Position numbers and translations under genes: made by a program. A stretch of 64,000 nucleotides of DNA, taken from the NCBI GenBank assembly GCA_963783095.1, contig CAWAMR010000018.1, positions 1 to 64,000 on the forward strand, written 5' to 3'. This document shows, piece by piece, positions 20,384 to 29,565 of the stretch. Within the stretch, counting starts at the first letter, position 1, and every line of letters begins with the position of its first letter. The notes under the pieces are model-generated. The model ran no database searches. It saw only the letters and a list, made by a program, of their open reading frames with translations, and had not been told where the DNA came from. The stretch comes from CAWAMR01 sp963783095. Lineage in GTDB: Bacteria; Planctomycetota; Planctomycetia; Gemmatales; Gemmataceae.

Positions 20384-21756
20384 ATGTGGGAGCCTTACAA
20401 ACCGAGCGCGAGAAATCCCTGGAACCTTCATAAGGTCGGCCATCTCTATCGCCGCGCAGCCTTCGGTGCCAACTGGAATGAACTTCAAGTCGGCCTTGAA
20501 CTGGGACCGGACAAGCTCATCGACAAGCTGGTCAAGGGTGGCACTGGCCTTGCTGATTTCGAGAAGGAGACGCTTCGCTGGGGGGCCTCGATCCGGAAGG
20601 TCAATAATGCACCCCAGTCATCCGAGTGGTGGTTGTATCGGATGCTCTATACACCGCATCCGCTCAAAGAAAAGATGACACTATTCTGGCACAATCACTT
20701 TGCGACCAGTTTTGCCAAGGTGCTGAACACCTCATACATGATGGGTCAATATGACTTGATGTACCGGTCTGCCCTGGGCAATTTTGCCGAACTGCTCCAG
20801 GCGATCTCCAAAGATCCAGCGATGATGGTCTGGCTGGATACTGTGCAAAGCAAGAAAGGGATGCCCAACGAGAACTATGCCCGCGAGTTGATGGAACTGT
20901 TTAGTCTCGGCATCGGCAATTACACCGAGGTGGATATACGCGAAGCTGCCCGTGCTTTCACCGGCTGGGAAATCAAGGAAGGCAAATTCTTCGACAACTC
21001 CAATCAGCATGACCGCACGGAAAAAACCGTACTCGGACGGAAAGGGAATTGGAAGGGCGATGACGTGGTTCGGATTTGCCTGGAACAGAAAGCGTGCCCG
21101 CGCTTCATCGTTCGGAAACTCTACAAGTTCTTGATCAGCGAGAGTGAATCACCGGCTGCGGAAGTGATTGAACCGCTGGCGCTGCAATTCGCGAAGGACT
21201 ATAATTTCGGCGCGGTCGTCGAAACCATGCTACGATCGAATTTGTTCTTTTCGGACTTCGCCTATCGGTCGCGCATCAAAGCGCCGGTCGATTACGTGCT
21301 GGGAATCGTGCGCGGACTTGAAGCCCGCCTCGGCGTGACCACCCTGGCCCGCGCTGGACCAGCTTGGACAGAACCTGTTCAATCCGCCTTCGGTCAAGGG
21401 CTGGGATGGTGGCGCGGACCTGGCTCAACGGTCAAACTCTTTTGACCCGCCAGAACCTGGCATTGACCCTTTGCGAAACCCGGAACAAGGATGAAGGCGC
21501 AAAGGATTCATCGCCCCTGCCCGTGCTGCTGGCCCGGCATCATGGAAAGAAAGACAGCGAACTGGTCGATTTCTTCTTGGAGCTATTCCTCCAAGGTGCG
21601 GTGCCTCCCGAAACGAGAAAGCACCTCACCGATTATCTTGCTTCAACCTGGAAACAAACCTATCCGGTTTACTGGAGCAAAGAAGACATTGCCGATCATC
21701 GCATTCTGAGCATATGCCATCTGGTGTTGACGTTACCTGAATTTCAACTGGACTGA
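20384..21756 (+). CDS. DUF1800 protein (two frameshifts)
   Basis: About 457 aa once joined. The N-terminus HLYRRAAFGANWNEL, the LFWHNHFATS and ELMELFSLGIGNYTE blocks, and the C-terminal ASTWKQTYPVYWSKEDI are typical of DUF1800. Breaks lie near 21350 and at the CC pair about 21417, where the frame passes through DQLGQNLFNPPSVKGWDGG. No signal peptide is obvious from ATG 20384. DUF1800 genes are nearly always followed by a DUF1501 gene, as here 39 nt later, and the two probably work together. The biochemical role is unknown. Confidence 0.85.
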
Positions 21757-21795
21757 CAATCTACCCCGTCTCAGCAACTCTTCCGGAGTTTACCC

Positions 21796-23024
21796 ATGCA
21801 AAATCGCCGCGATTTTTTGAAGAATACCAGCCTGGTTGGGATGGGAACGGTCATCCCGACATTCCTGGCGAAGACAGCACTCGCAGCGCCCAGTGCTTCC
21901 GCAACAGGGGCCAAGGATACCATCCTCCTCGTCGTTCAGTTGACGGGCGGCAACGATGGCCTCAACACCGTCATCCCCTACAAGGATGATCATTACTATT
22001 CCTATCGCCCGACGATTCGCATCCCGAAAGACCGAGTCCGCAAGATAAACGATTCGTTCGGACTGCACCCATCCCTGGAAGGGCTGGCGGGATTGCTCGA
22101 AGACAAGGCTTTGTGTGTGGTGCAGGGGGTAGGTTATCCCAATCCCAGCCAGTCGCACTTCCGCTCCATGGACATCTGGCAAGCGGCCAGTACCGCCGAA
22201 ACCCTGAACGAGGGCTGGGTTGGCAAGGCGCTCAAATCTCTCAAATCCCCAGCCTTCCATATCGCCACCGCCAACGAAGCGGCACCTCTCGCATTGACTG
22301 GTGCGCCGATTCGCGTTCCGTCGATCACCTCGATCGAAGACTTTCAGCTAAAGATGACGGCAGCAACGGCGGCAGACAAAAAGGATCAGAAGTCGTTGAT
22401 TCAGGGAGCGGTCAAGAACAGCAGTCAATCCGGGCTTCTCGATTTCGTTGCCAAGACAGCGCTGAATACTTATGCCAGCAGCGAAAAGTTGCAGGAGATC
22501 GGCAAGAATTATCAGGCCAAGTCTCCTTACCCTCAAGGCAACTTGCTCGCCAACCGTCTCAAACTGTGCGCACAACTGATCGATTCGGGGATCGGTGCGC
22601 GAATCTTTTACGTTTCGATCGATGGGTTCGACACTCATGCCAATCAAGGTGGTCCAACCGGTGCCCATGCGAACTTGCTCACGCAGGTATCCGGCGCGAT
22701 CACCGCGTTTTACAAAGACCTGGCGGCACGCGGCCACAAAGATCGGCTCCTGGTGATGACGTTCTCCGAGTTCGGTCGGCGCGCCAAAGAAAACGGCAGC
22801 AAGGGAACCGATCACGGCAGCGGCGCTCCGATGCTGCTCGTTGGGGGCAAAGTGAAGGCCGGGATCGTCGGCGACATCCCGACTTGACCAAATTAGAGAT
22901 GGGCAATCTCAAGCATGCCATCGATTTCCGTCAGGTATATGCAGCGGTCCTCGATCAGTGGCTTGGGGTCAACAGCAAGGAAGTCCTGGGAGGGGAATAC
23001 CAACACGTAGGGATTCTTGCATAG
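21796..23024 (+). CDS. DUF1501 protein (second copy; one C-run frameshift)
   Basis: About 409 aa joined. The Tat signal NRRDFLKNTSLVGMG leads into LTGGNDGLNTVIPY, SHFRSMDIWQ, SIDGFDTHANQ and FSEFGRRAKENGSKGTDHG, all hallmarks of the DUF1501 group that pairs with DUF1800. The reading from 21796 stops at 22887 because one C seems to be missing from CCC at 22878-22880. The true C-terminus (DFRQVYAAVLDQWLG) continues in the next frame to 23024. It is a paralogue of, but clearly diverged from, the protein at 10334. Confidence 0.87.
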
Positions 23025-23211
23025 TACCCCCAACGGTTGCAACTGAGACTCATTGGACCCAAGTTCATTCCGGAACTTTGGGTCCAGCTTTTTTCCTCGT
23101 TCAGCATTTTTGAAGGTACGAACGATGAACTTTGGTGGGAATGAATTGATGTAAGATAGGCCGATCCGTAGAATGCGAGAGAACGCCATCGACAAAGAAG
23201 GTATCTGAATT

Positions 23212-23297
23212 GGAGAGGTGGCAGAGCGGTTGAATGCGTCGGTCTCGAAAACCGATATACCGCAAGGATATCGGGGGTTCGAATCCCCCCCTCTCCG
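23212..23297 (+). tRNA. tRNA-Ser (anticodon CGA)
   Basis: 86-nt class II tRNA. The acceptor stem GGAGAGG (23212-23218) pairs with CCTCTCC (23290-23296), with discriminator G. The anticodon stem TCGGT/ACCGA encloses the loop CTCGAAA, giving anticodon CGA. The long variable arm around CCGCAAGG and the T-loop TTCGAAT are serine-type features. CCA is not encoded. The 3' end of this gene serves as one end of an integrated element. Confidence 0.95.
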
Positions 23298-23299
23298 TT
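23286..23299 (+). repeat. Putative left attachment site within tRNA-Ser
   Basis: CCCCCCTCTCCGTT covers the acceptor-stem 3' strand of the tRNA plus two bases. It matches 27031-27044 exactly. The tRNA copy has one extra C in front (seven in the run against six). Confidence 0.65.
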
Positions 23300-23378
23300 T
23301 TCATTTCATGTCATTTGATGTAAATTATTGCAAATTAAATACTTACATCTCAAGTTTTCTCACTTATGAACCCTCCTG

Positions 23379-23406
23379 GTGCACGCTTGGTGCACATACC
23401 GTGCAC
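23379..23406. promoter_or_regulatory. Three phased GTGCAC sites, left end
   Basis: The palindrome GTGCAC begins at 23379, 23390 and 23401, exactly 11 bp apart, so the sites lie on one face of the helix. They sit just before the integrase start, with the ribosome site AGGAG following the third. They may be arm-type sites for the integrase, or operators. Confidence 0.7.
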
Positions 23407-23419
23407 AGGAGTGTGTTTC

Positions 23420-24632
23420 ATGAGGTCTCGTCGAAGAGGCTCACCGAAGCGATTTCGCATTGGACGAGTCTCGGTTTACCCTCACCACGGAGCATGGTGG
23501 GTTTATTATCGCGATGCCGGCCAACCCGTGCGTCAAAAAGTCGCACTGGAGCACAAGGATGCCGAACAGATTGCCGCTCAAATCAATAGCCAATTGGCGT
23601 CCGGTGCCCCGCTACTTCTCTCATTCAGTCCCACGACGGTTGCCCACTTGCGAGAATCTTTTCTCGGGCATCATGAGTTCGTCCTGAAATCTTCTGTGGC
23701 GACCATCCAGCGCTATCGAGCCGCAACGCAACATCTAGAAGCCTTCACATTACGGGACACAAAATCACCGCGGGTCCACGAAGTTTGCGCCGAAAACTTC
23801 GTCCGTTATCTGCGTGAGATTCAAGTCGCTCCCAATGGTCATCAGAATACCAAGCGGCGAAACCTTCGCGACAAGGGGATTCAGTTCATTCCAGAAACCT
23901 GCCGTGCGATGTACGGATTCGCGGCAAGGCGACGGCATCTTCCACCGTATATGGGAAACCCGTTCGCAACATTGCCTCTCGACCGGCTCAAGATCGAAGA
24001 CTCCAAGCCAATCTTCCTGTTTAATGCCGAGAGCGAACTCGCTTTTCTTCGTCGAGCCGATGTCTGGGGATTCCCCATCCATTTCACTCTTGCCAAGACC
24101 GGCATGCGAAGCGGAGAACTCTGCCATCTGCTGATCGAAGAAGTTGACCTCGAAGGTGGTTGGCTGCACGTTCGTAACAAGACCTCGCTTGGCTGGCGAA
24201 TCAAGACTGGGAATGAAAGGGCCATCCCGCTTCTGGGGGAATTGGTTGCTCTTCTACGGGTCGTCATTGCTAATCGGAAGGCGGGTCCGGTCTTTTCGCC
24301 AGCGGTCGCCGTCATCTCCCGGGCGTCACACTCAATCGCGCCGCTTGATTTTTTCAAAAACACTTTTCCTGAAGGTCCCACTGCGCGCGCCTTGGTTCGC
24401 CAAGCAAATTTCGCCACGGACTTTGATCCATTTTCCCGTGAAAAAAGCCTGAACAGAACGCCACACAAGATTCGCTGGACTAACACACCCACTGCGCGCC
24501 TTGGTTCGCCAAGCAAATTTCGCCACGGACTTTTGCCGATTTTGCCCACGAAAACCAGTGAACATACCGCCACACGACATTCGCTGGACCAACACACCCG
24601 GCACACTTATCAACGATCTTGTACAGGATGCT
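23420..24632 (+). pseudogene. Tyrosine recombinase (integrase), C-terminus disrupted
   Basis: I chose ATG 23420 with AGGAG at 23407-23411; the longer reading from 23366 runs through the GTGCAC array. The N-terminal AP2-like and SAM-like core-binding regions are followed by the catalytic domain with box I TGMRSGELCHLLIEEVD (Arg) and the strand Lys in WRIKTGNERAIPL. An HxxR-like motif (PHKIRW) occurs, then a 111-bp tandem copy (PHDIRW) in a shifted frame. No GH and no tyrosine block follow. The frame then runs antisense into the neighbouring gene up to 24769. It is probably inactive, although sequencing errors cannot be excluded. Confidence 0.7.
24377..24599. repeat. Two tandem ~111-bp imperfect copies inside the integrase 3' region
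   Basis: Copy 1 begins at 24377 and copy 2 at 24488, a 111-bp period. Both contain GGTTCGCCAAGCAAATTTCG and a later CGCTGGAC(C/T)AACACAC. Copy 1 has an extra GC pair, and the middles differ. They cover the integrase box II region (PHKIRW/PHDIRW). Confidence 0.85.
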
Positions 24633-25830
24633 CTATTTACTCCGCTTTCGCGCCACACTGGGCCGCACCGGATCCAGGACTCGGCTCACCTTGTTTTTCT
24701 GAAGGGTCTTTACCAGATGCGCACCAGCCGCTCTTGAGTTCCAGTTCCCGTTCCCGTTCCTCCGCATAGAGCGGCATCATCGTGTAGAACTGTACGACGC
24801 GTCCATCGTTGAGCGTCGCCGTCGGAATATCGGACATTTCTAGAAACAAGCCCATGCAACTGAGTTGGGTATTGGCTGCGAACGGCTGCGGCGGCTCGTC
24901 ATTGGCAATGATCGTGACCGGCGCTCCCAGCCAGGTCTTGTTCTGGTGCGGATACAGGGCGATTCGACGCATCCATTCAATCGGCCAAAACAATTCGGGG
25001 TTGCCCAGCGATGCTTCATCCAGCGGCCATTTCTTCCCGGGCGGAAGCTGCAGCACCAGTTCGGCGAACTGAAACTCTTCTTTGCCTTTCGGGACGGTCA
25101 TGGGCTTGTCGCACATCCCGGTCGTGAAAAGCGTGTTGTAGGCCCTCTTGCGCGTGGAGGGCACGAAGTGAATGGCAATATCCGGATCCGTTGGCACGAT
25201 GGATCGTAGTGCCAGCGTCTGGGCGCGCCGACGCGCCAGAAACATGTTCGAGAATTGCCTCACGCGAACGAACGAGCGGCTTGTCCGACGCCCACCAGGG
25301 TTCGGTATAACCGGAAGGCAGAACAGCACCCTTGGAAGCCAAATACTTGTAAATCTCTGGATGGCCAAGCGCGTTCGATAAAGCATTCATCCCTGCCCAT
25401 TCGGCATTCACATCGGCACCGTGCTCAACTAACAGCTTGACAATATCAACAAAACCGTGACTCGCAGCAGTTGAAAGAGCAAAATTACGGACGGCACCAT
25501 CTACTGTGCAATTGGAGTCTGCGCCTTGTTCCAGCAGCCACCGGACGACAACTACATGACCTCCAAGTGAAGCGCTGTAAATCGGAGTTTCTGGACTCTC
25601 TGAGGGATTTTGAGGTCGGGGTGCGTTTACACTCAATCCCATGCTCACCAGCCTTTGAACAGTGGCTAGCATCCCTTTTTCGCCGCCATGTGAAGCCAAG
25701 TTTGATTCCCCACATCACGATGTAGCAAATCGGGGTGCATGCTTAGTAGCCGCTGAATTTCGTCCGCGTCATCGCGATTCATTGCCCCACTTATTGTGTT
25801 TAGCAAGACATCTGTTTCATCTAACGTCAT
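24633..25830 (-). CDS. Ankyrin-SUFU immunity protein (three frameshifts)
   Basis: ATG 25830 overlaps the toxin stop by 4 nt (ATGA). Ankyrin repeats come first (GGHVVVVRWLLEQGAD, HGFVDIVKLLVEHGADVN). A suppressor-of-fused domain follows: IHFVPSTRKRAYNTLFTTGM, DKPMTVP, FAELVLQLPP, NKTWLGAPVTI and a VSRVLDPVRPSVA-type tail. Frame breaks lie at the T5 run 25676-25680, near 25225 and near 24730; joined, about 395 aa. SUFU proteins are known immunity partners of bacterial nucleic-acid-degrading toxins. Position directly after a nuclease toxin makes immunity the likely role. Confidence 0.75.
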
Positions 25831-26786
25831 GGTGATTTGAACTCTCCTTTTGCGAATCGGTCACCAAGATCCTTGAGCTTATTTATGATGTCTATCTTGT
25901 TTTTGGGAGTAGCCTTTAATTCCTTGTAAACAGCTAACGCGTATTTCTTGGTATGGCTCCAATTCGGTGCCCACATAAGATTCTCAGGCCCATTTATTGG
26001 ATCGATTTTGACATCCTTCAGGATTTGCTGGCTTTCTTGTACCGGGGTCGCCGACCCATCCGTTACACGATCGTATGTCGCCGACGGGCCTTTCCGCATG
26101 ACGATATGGTGAGCGTGAATCGTGACGTCATGATTGGTTTTTTTGGCATTGTTCAGGTAGCCTTGAATCGCAAGATCCGGAGTCGGCACGGATTGGCCTT
26201 GAAAGTATTGATGGCCCAGTGCGTCGCCGCCGTTATCTTTTTCGTATTTTTGCAGGAGCGCTTTGAATTTCGCCTCATCGGGGTCCTTGGGCTTCAGCAG
26301 GCCCTCAAGGAGTTCAACGAGATTGATTCCTTCTTTGGCAAGCTTCGGGTTTGCCGCCTCGAATTTCTGGTCGATGACGTAGCCTCGAACATCCTTGAGG
26401 CGTTCGTGCGGCTTTTGCATCCCTTCAATGAGCTTGGCAAGTTGAAGGTGAATCGTGCTTTCCAGTTCCTTGAGCAGTTTCGCGCGGTTTTCCTGCTTCT
26501 GCTTTTTCTGCTCCGGCGTCCGTCCGCCCGGCTGGCTCCCCGCGACCTTGGCGAGCTTGTCGTAGGCATCCTTGATTGTTTTCTTGGCCGCGTCGAGTGA
26601 TTTTCCTGTCAGTCGCGCGTTGACGCTCGCGACATAGATTTCAATTTCATCCTTGTCGTTGACCTCCACCCATAGTTCGTGTGTCCCTTCATATTCAAAC
26701 GTCCGTGTTTTGCCCAGCCGGTTCGGGCGGTCGTTAAACAGTTTCCCAAGGCGGCCAAGGGTCGCCCCTACGATCTTGTTGATCAA
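25827..26786 (-). CDS. AHH/HNH-superfamily nuclease toxin (detached polymorphic-toxin tip)
   Basis: 319 aa from a TTG at 26786; coding-like sequence extends to about 26830 (YNYLLSKVKKPVEDLINKI) without a better start. The C-terminal domain has IHAHHIVMRKGP, SQQILKDVKIDP, NGPENLMWAPN and a final SHTKKYALAVYKEL, the His-rich pattern of the AHH nuclease family. The middle is a Lys/Glu-rich helical linker. There is no secretion or Rhs/CdiA N-terminus, so this looks like the C-terminal part of a larger toxin. The stop overlaps the immunity start (ATGA). Confidence 0.72.
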   Translation of the reverse strand: MINKIVGATLGRLGKLFNDRPNRLGKTRTFEYEGTHELWVEVNDKDEIEIYVASVNARLTGKSLDAAKKTIKDAYDKLAKVAGSQPGGRTPEQKKQKQENRAKLLKELESTIHLQLAKLIEGMQKPHERLKDVRGYVIDQKFEAANPKLAKEGINLVELLEGLLKPKDPDEAKFKALLQKYEKDNGGDALGHQYFQGQSVPTPDLAIQGYLNNAKKTNHDVTIHAHHIVMRKGPSATYDRVTDGSATPVQESQQILKDVKIDPINGPENLMWAPNWSHTKKYALAVYKELKATPKNKIDIINKLKDLGDRFAKGEFKSP

Positions 26787-26859
26787 GTCTTCGACAGGCT
26801 TTTTGACTTTGCTAAGAAGGTAGTTGTAACTCGATCATCCACTCAAGAACTCATCGCTG

Positions 26860-26887
26860 GTGCACAAGTGGTGCACAAGTGGTGCAC
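26860..26887. promoter_or_regulatory. Three phased GTGCAC sites, right end
   Basis: TGGTGCACAAG is repeated three times, with GTGCAC at 26860, 26871 and 26882, again exactly 11 bp apart. The sites lie 74-101 bp upstream of the toxin start on the opposite strand and mirror the array before the integrase. Confidence 0.75.
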
Positions 26888-27030
26888 AAGAAAGTCAAGC
26901 TGGGGGCAAGGTTCTGATAGTGGAGGTTCGTGGAAGAATGATGAAAAAGGTGTTTTTTCCGAGGTTTTGTGCATCAGATGGGGTTCGCGAGTGAGAAAAC
27001 AAGGCATGACGGAATAATTTCTCGGAGAGT

Positions 27031-27044
27031 CCCCCCTCTCCGTT
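27031..27044 (+). repeat. Putative right attachment site
   Basis: CCCCCCTCTCCGTT is an exact 14-bp copy of the tRNA-Ser 3' end. It is preceded by CGGAGAGT, which pairs with the following CTCTCCG and so mimics an acceptor stem. The next gene (PQQ-like) ends 18 nt away at 27062. Confidence 0.6.
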
Positions 27045-27061
27045 GGTTTGTTGGCCTCTGT

Positions 27062-28397
27062 TTATTGTTGTTTTTCCGCGATGCAATAAAGAAAGCGTTC
27101 GCCGCGGAGGAACAGGTCCTGGCCGGCGAGCGCCGCCGAGGCGCTGAAGGAGTCGTCGAGGCGGTTTACGGCACAGCATTTTGACGTGTCGGCTCGCCGT
27201 GGCTGATGACCTGGGTGACGCCGTCGAGGCTGGTGACGTAGATTCGGCCGGCGGCGCCGACCGGCGACGCATAGACGTTCCTGATGGCGTCCAAGCGCAC
27301 GGGATCGCCCAGGTCTTTCCCCGTCTTGGCATCGATGCGCACGAGGACGCCCTGGTAGTGCTGCAGGTTATAAATCGTGCCGTCGTAAAGCAGCGGCGAT
27401 GGAACGTAGGGCGTTCCCCGGTGGCGAGACCAGACGACCTGGTTGGTCCCCGTGATGTCGCCTTTGGCGCCGTCGAGTTGGATTGCCAGCATGGCGCGCG
27501 TGTCGTAGCTGCTGCCGGCGTAGACGAACCCGTTCGCCGCCACCGGCGACGCCACGATGTTGGACGACAGCCCACCGCACTCCCAGACGATCGCGCCGTT
27601 GGCCAAGTCGTAGGCGCGCATGCGTTTCGTGCCCGGGACGATGACCTGGGCCTTGCCGTTGTGCTCGACCACAATCGGCGTCGCCCACGAAGTGTCCTCG
27701 GCGCGAGCCACGCGCCAGCGTTCCTTGCCGGTGCGTTTGTCGAGGGCGACGACAAACGATTTCTCTTCGTGGTCCCAGTTGATGATGAGCGTGTCGCCGT
27801 GAAGGGCCGGGGAACTGCCTTCGCCGTGGCCGTGCTTGGAGTGCATCTCGCCGAGGTCTTTTTTCCAGAGCAGCTTACCGGCTACTGTCCAGGCAGTACA
27901 GGCCGTACGAGCCGAAAAACGCGAAGACATGCTCGCCGTCGGTGACGGGCGATGCCGAGGCGAGGCTGCCGGTGACATGACCGGCTTCGTGCGGCGTCGC
28001 CTTGTTGCAGCGTTTGCTGCCAGAGAATCTTGCCGGTGCCCGGCTGACGGCCAGCACTGCGAATTCGTGGTTGCGGGTCAGTGTCAAGTTGTCGTGAGCA
28101 CCTGGACGAACGAAGCGGGGCTTCACCGGATCGCCGTAAGGGATCGCCGTGGTCAGGTAGAGGCGGTCGCCCCAAACGATCGGCGTGGAATGCCCCTTGC
28201 CGGGCAGCGCCGTCTTCCAGCGGATGTTCTTGTTCTTCGTTCCATTCGATCGGCGGCTGGGCATTCGGTGCCACGCCGGTTGCTAGCGGTCCGCGCCATT
28301 GCGCCCAGGAGTCCGGCGCTTCGACCTTGCCGCGCTCGGCATTTACCGCTCCGGCCAGCAAGCAGGTTGTCGCCAGATTGCCAATAATTGACATCAT
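27062..28397 (-). pseudogene. Secreted PQQ-like beta-propeller protein, several frameshifts
   Basis: ATG 28397 starts a signal peptide. Blade repeats typical of PQQ/outer-membrane-assembly-type propellers follow: WAQWRGPLATGVAPN, STPIVWGDRLYLTTAI, GSLASASPVTDGEHVFAFFG, GSSPALHGDTLIINWD, ASPVAANGFVYAGSS. Frames change near 28235, 28055-28010 (a shift and its compensation), 27890 and 27180, then end at TAA 27062-27064 (ERFLYCIAEKQQ). Joined, it would be about 445 aa. The function of such secreted propellers is unknown. The break density is the highest in the window, so both errors and decay are possible. Confidence 0.65.
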
Positions 28398-28633
28398 GAC
28401 GATGCCCCCTTGGTTTGCCACCTCGAGAAGTCCAAGTTGCCCCCTGACCGATTCTATACCCCGTCGCGCAAGTCTGGCAAGCGACAGTTACAATGCACGC
28501 TTTCGTATCTGAGGAACGGCACCTGCCGCCGCAAATCGTCGGCATTGCGCGGAGAAAATGTCCATTTTCTGACAGCTTAATAGAACAAAGCCACACAATA
28601 TGCGCGTTTTCCAACACACCTTGAGGATCATCC

Positions 28634-29216
28634 ATGTATACTGCTTTGTGTTTTGTTCTCGCCTCCATCCCCACCGACTACGAAGCCAATTATTCCAGGG
28701 CGATCGCAGAGGGCAAGCCGTTCATCGTTCTCGTCGGGACGGCCAAGCAGGTCGAAGTCGATGGCGCGCTCGTCGTCCGCGTCGATAAGCTGGAGGGCTA
28801 TTCATCCGGCGTTGCCGTCGTGAGCACTCCGGAGGACGGCAAACTCTTTTGGCAAGCGACGGTCGAACCAACCACGGCGGCCATCCGCCAGGCCCTGCCT
28901 GTTTCCAGTGACGCGCTCGACGAGGTGAACGCGGCTCGCGCCGCTCAGGGCCTCGCGCCGTTCACAAAAGACCACGGGCTTACCCTCGCGGCAACGGGCA
29001 GGCGGAATTTCGGGCGGCCAACTTGATTGCAGGCCACACCGAAAATGATTTTGCGTATGTGCCGACCGGATCGTCGGCAACCTCGGCGGGTTGTGCGGCG
29101 TGGGATGGCAACGACTGGGGCTCATGTTGCACCTACGACAACTATACCTATGCGGGCGCAGCGTGGAAACGCGGCAGCGACGGCCGGCGCGATACATGCA
29201 CTTGTTTGTACGTTGA
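28634..29216 (+). CDS. CAP-like domain protein (two frameshifts)
   Basis: Joined length about 193 aa. The N-terminal half (residues 1-85) is a small alpha/beta region with GKPFIVLVG. The C-terminal half begins DEVNAARAAQGLAPF and, after a missing base near 29005, continues FRAANLIAGHTENDFAY, GCAAW, WGSCCTYDNYTYAGAA, then after a second shift near 29190 ends DGRRYMHLFVR. The VNAxRAxxGL start and GHT block resemble CAP/SCP-type secreted domains as found in planctomycetes. The role is unknown. Confidence 0.6.
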
Positions 29217-29279
29217 CCGCGTAGACTTCGGTCGCACGGGCTGCCGCGATCTACAAATGCGACAGCCCTGTGACCAACC

Positions 29280-29565
29280 CTATTTCATTTTTCTGATGTT
29301 CAGCGTGGTCGGTTCGGCAGTAATCTTCATCCTCGGAACGGTGATGCATCCCGTGGCGTCTGGCCCGATTTCTTGTCGGTGAGCTGATCGGGCCAGGGCA
29401 GCACGTCATTGGTCGAGGCGTTGGTGAATACCGGATAGGACTCGTTTTTCTTGACGCTGAGCCAGTCGAACGAGTTGATGAGGTCATTGACCTTCATGAT
29501 ATTCTCGTGGTTATTGGCGTGGCCGAACGGACGCCAATACATGAAAGTCAAACCAAAGCGATGGG
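29280..29565 (-). pseudogene. Remnant of an unidentified gene (internal and 5' deletions)
   Basis: From about 29565 to 29370 the minus strand reads FMYWRPFGHANNHENIMKV, then NSFDWLSVKKNESYPVF, then DVLPWPDQLTDKKSGQ, clearly protein-like. After a jump, another frame reads GCITVPRMKITAEPTTLNI to a TAG at 29280-29282, which looks like that protein's true C-terminus. The N-terminal part is missing where the cyclase gene ends. I do not recognise the family. Confidence 0.5.

Larger units (their letters stand above)
23286..27044 (+). mobile_element. 3.76-kb tRNA-Ser-integrated element with toxin-immunity cassette
   Basis: The 3' end of tRNA-Ser (23286-23299) is repeated exactly for 14 bp at 27031-27044. 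Between them lie a tyrosine integrase reading inward from the tRNA side and a convergent toxin/immunity pair reading from the other side. Each end has three GTGCAC sites at 11-bp spacing. This is the layout of a small integrative element or phage-satellite remnant. The integrase looks broken, so it may no longer be mobile. There are no replication, conjugation or structural genes. Confidence 0.7.

Noticed and set aside
22113..23024. A separate 303-aa gene inside the second DUF1501 gene
   Set aside because: Only its last ~48 residues are meaningful and they are the frameshifted C-terminus of DUF1501.
26895..27755. A 286-aa minus-strand ORF over the PQQ pseudogene
   Set aside because: It is Arg/Ala-rich out-of-frame reading of the propeller gene; only its last part reflects the true frame after a shift.
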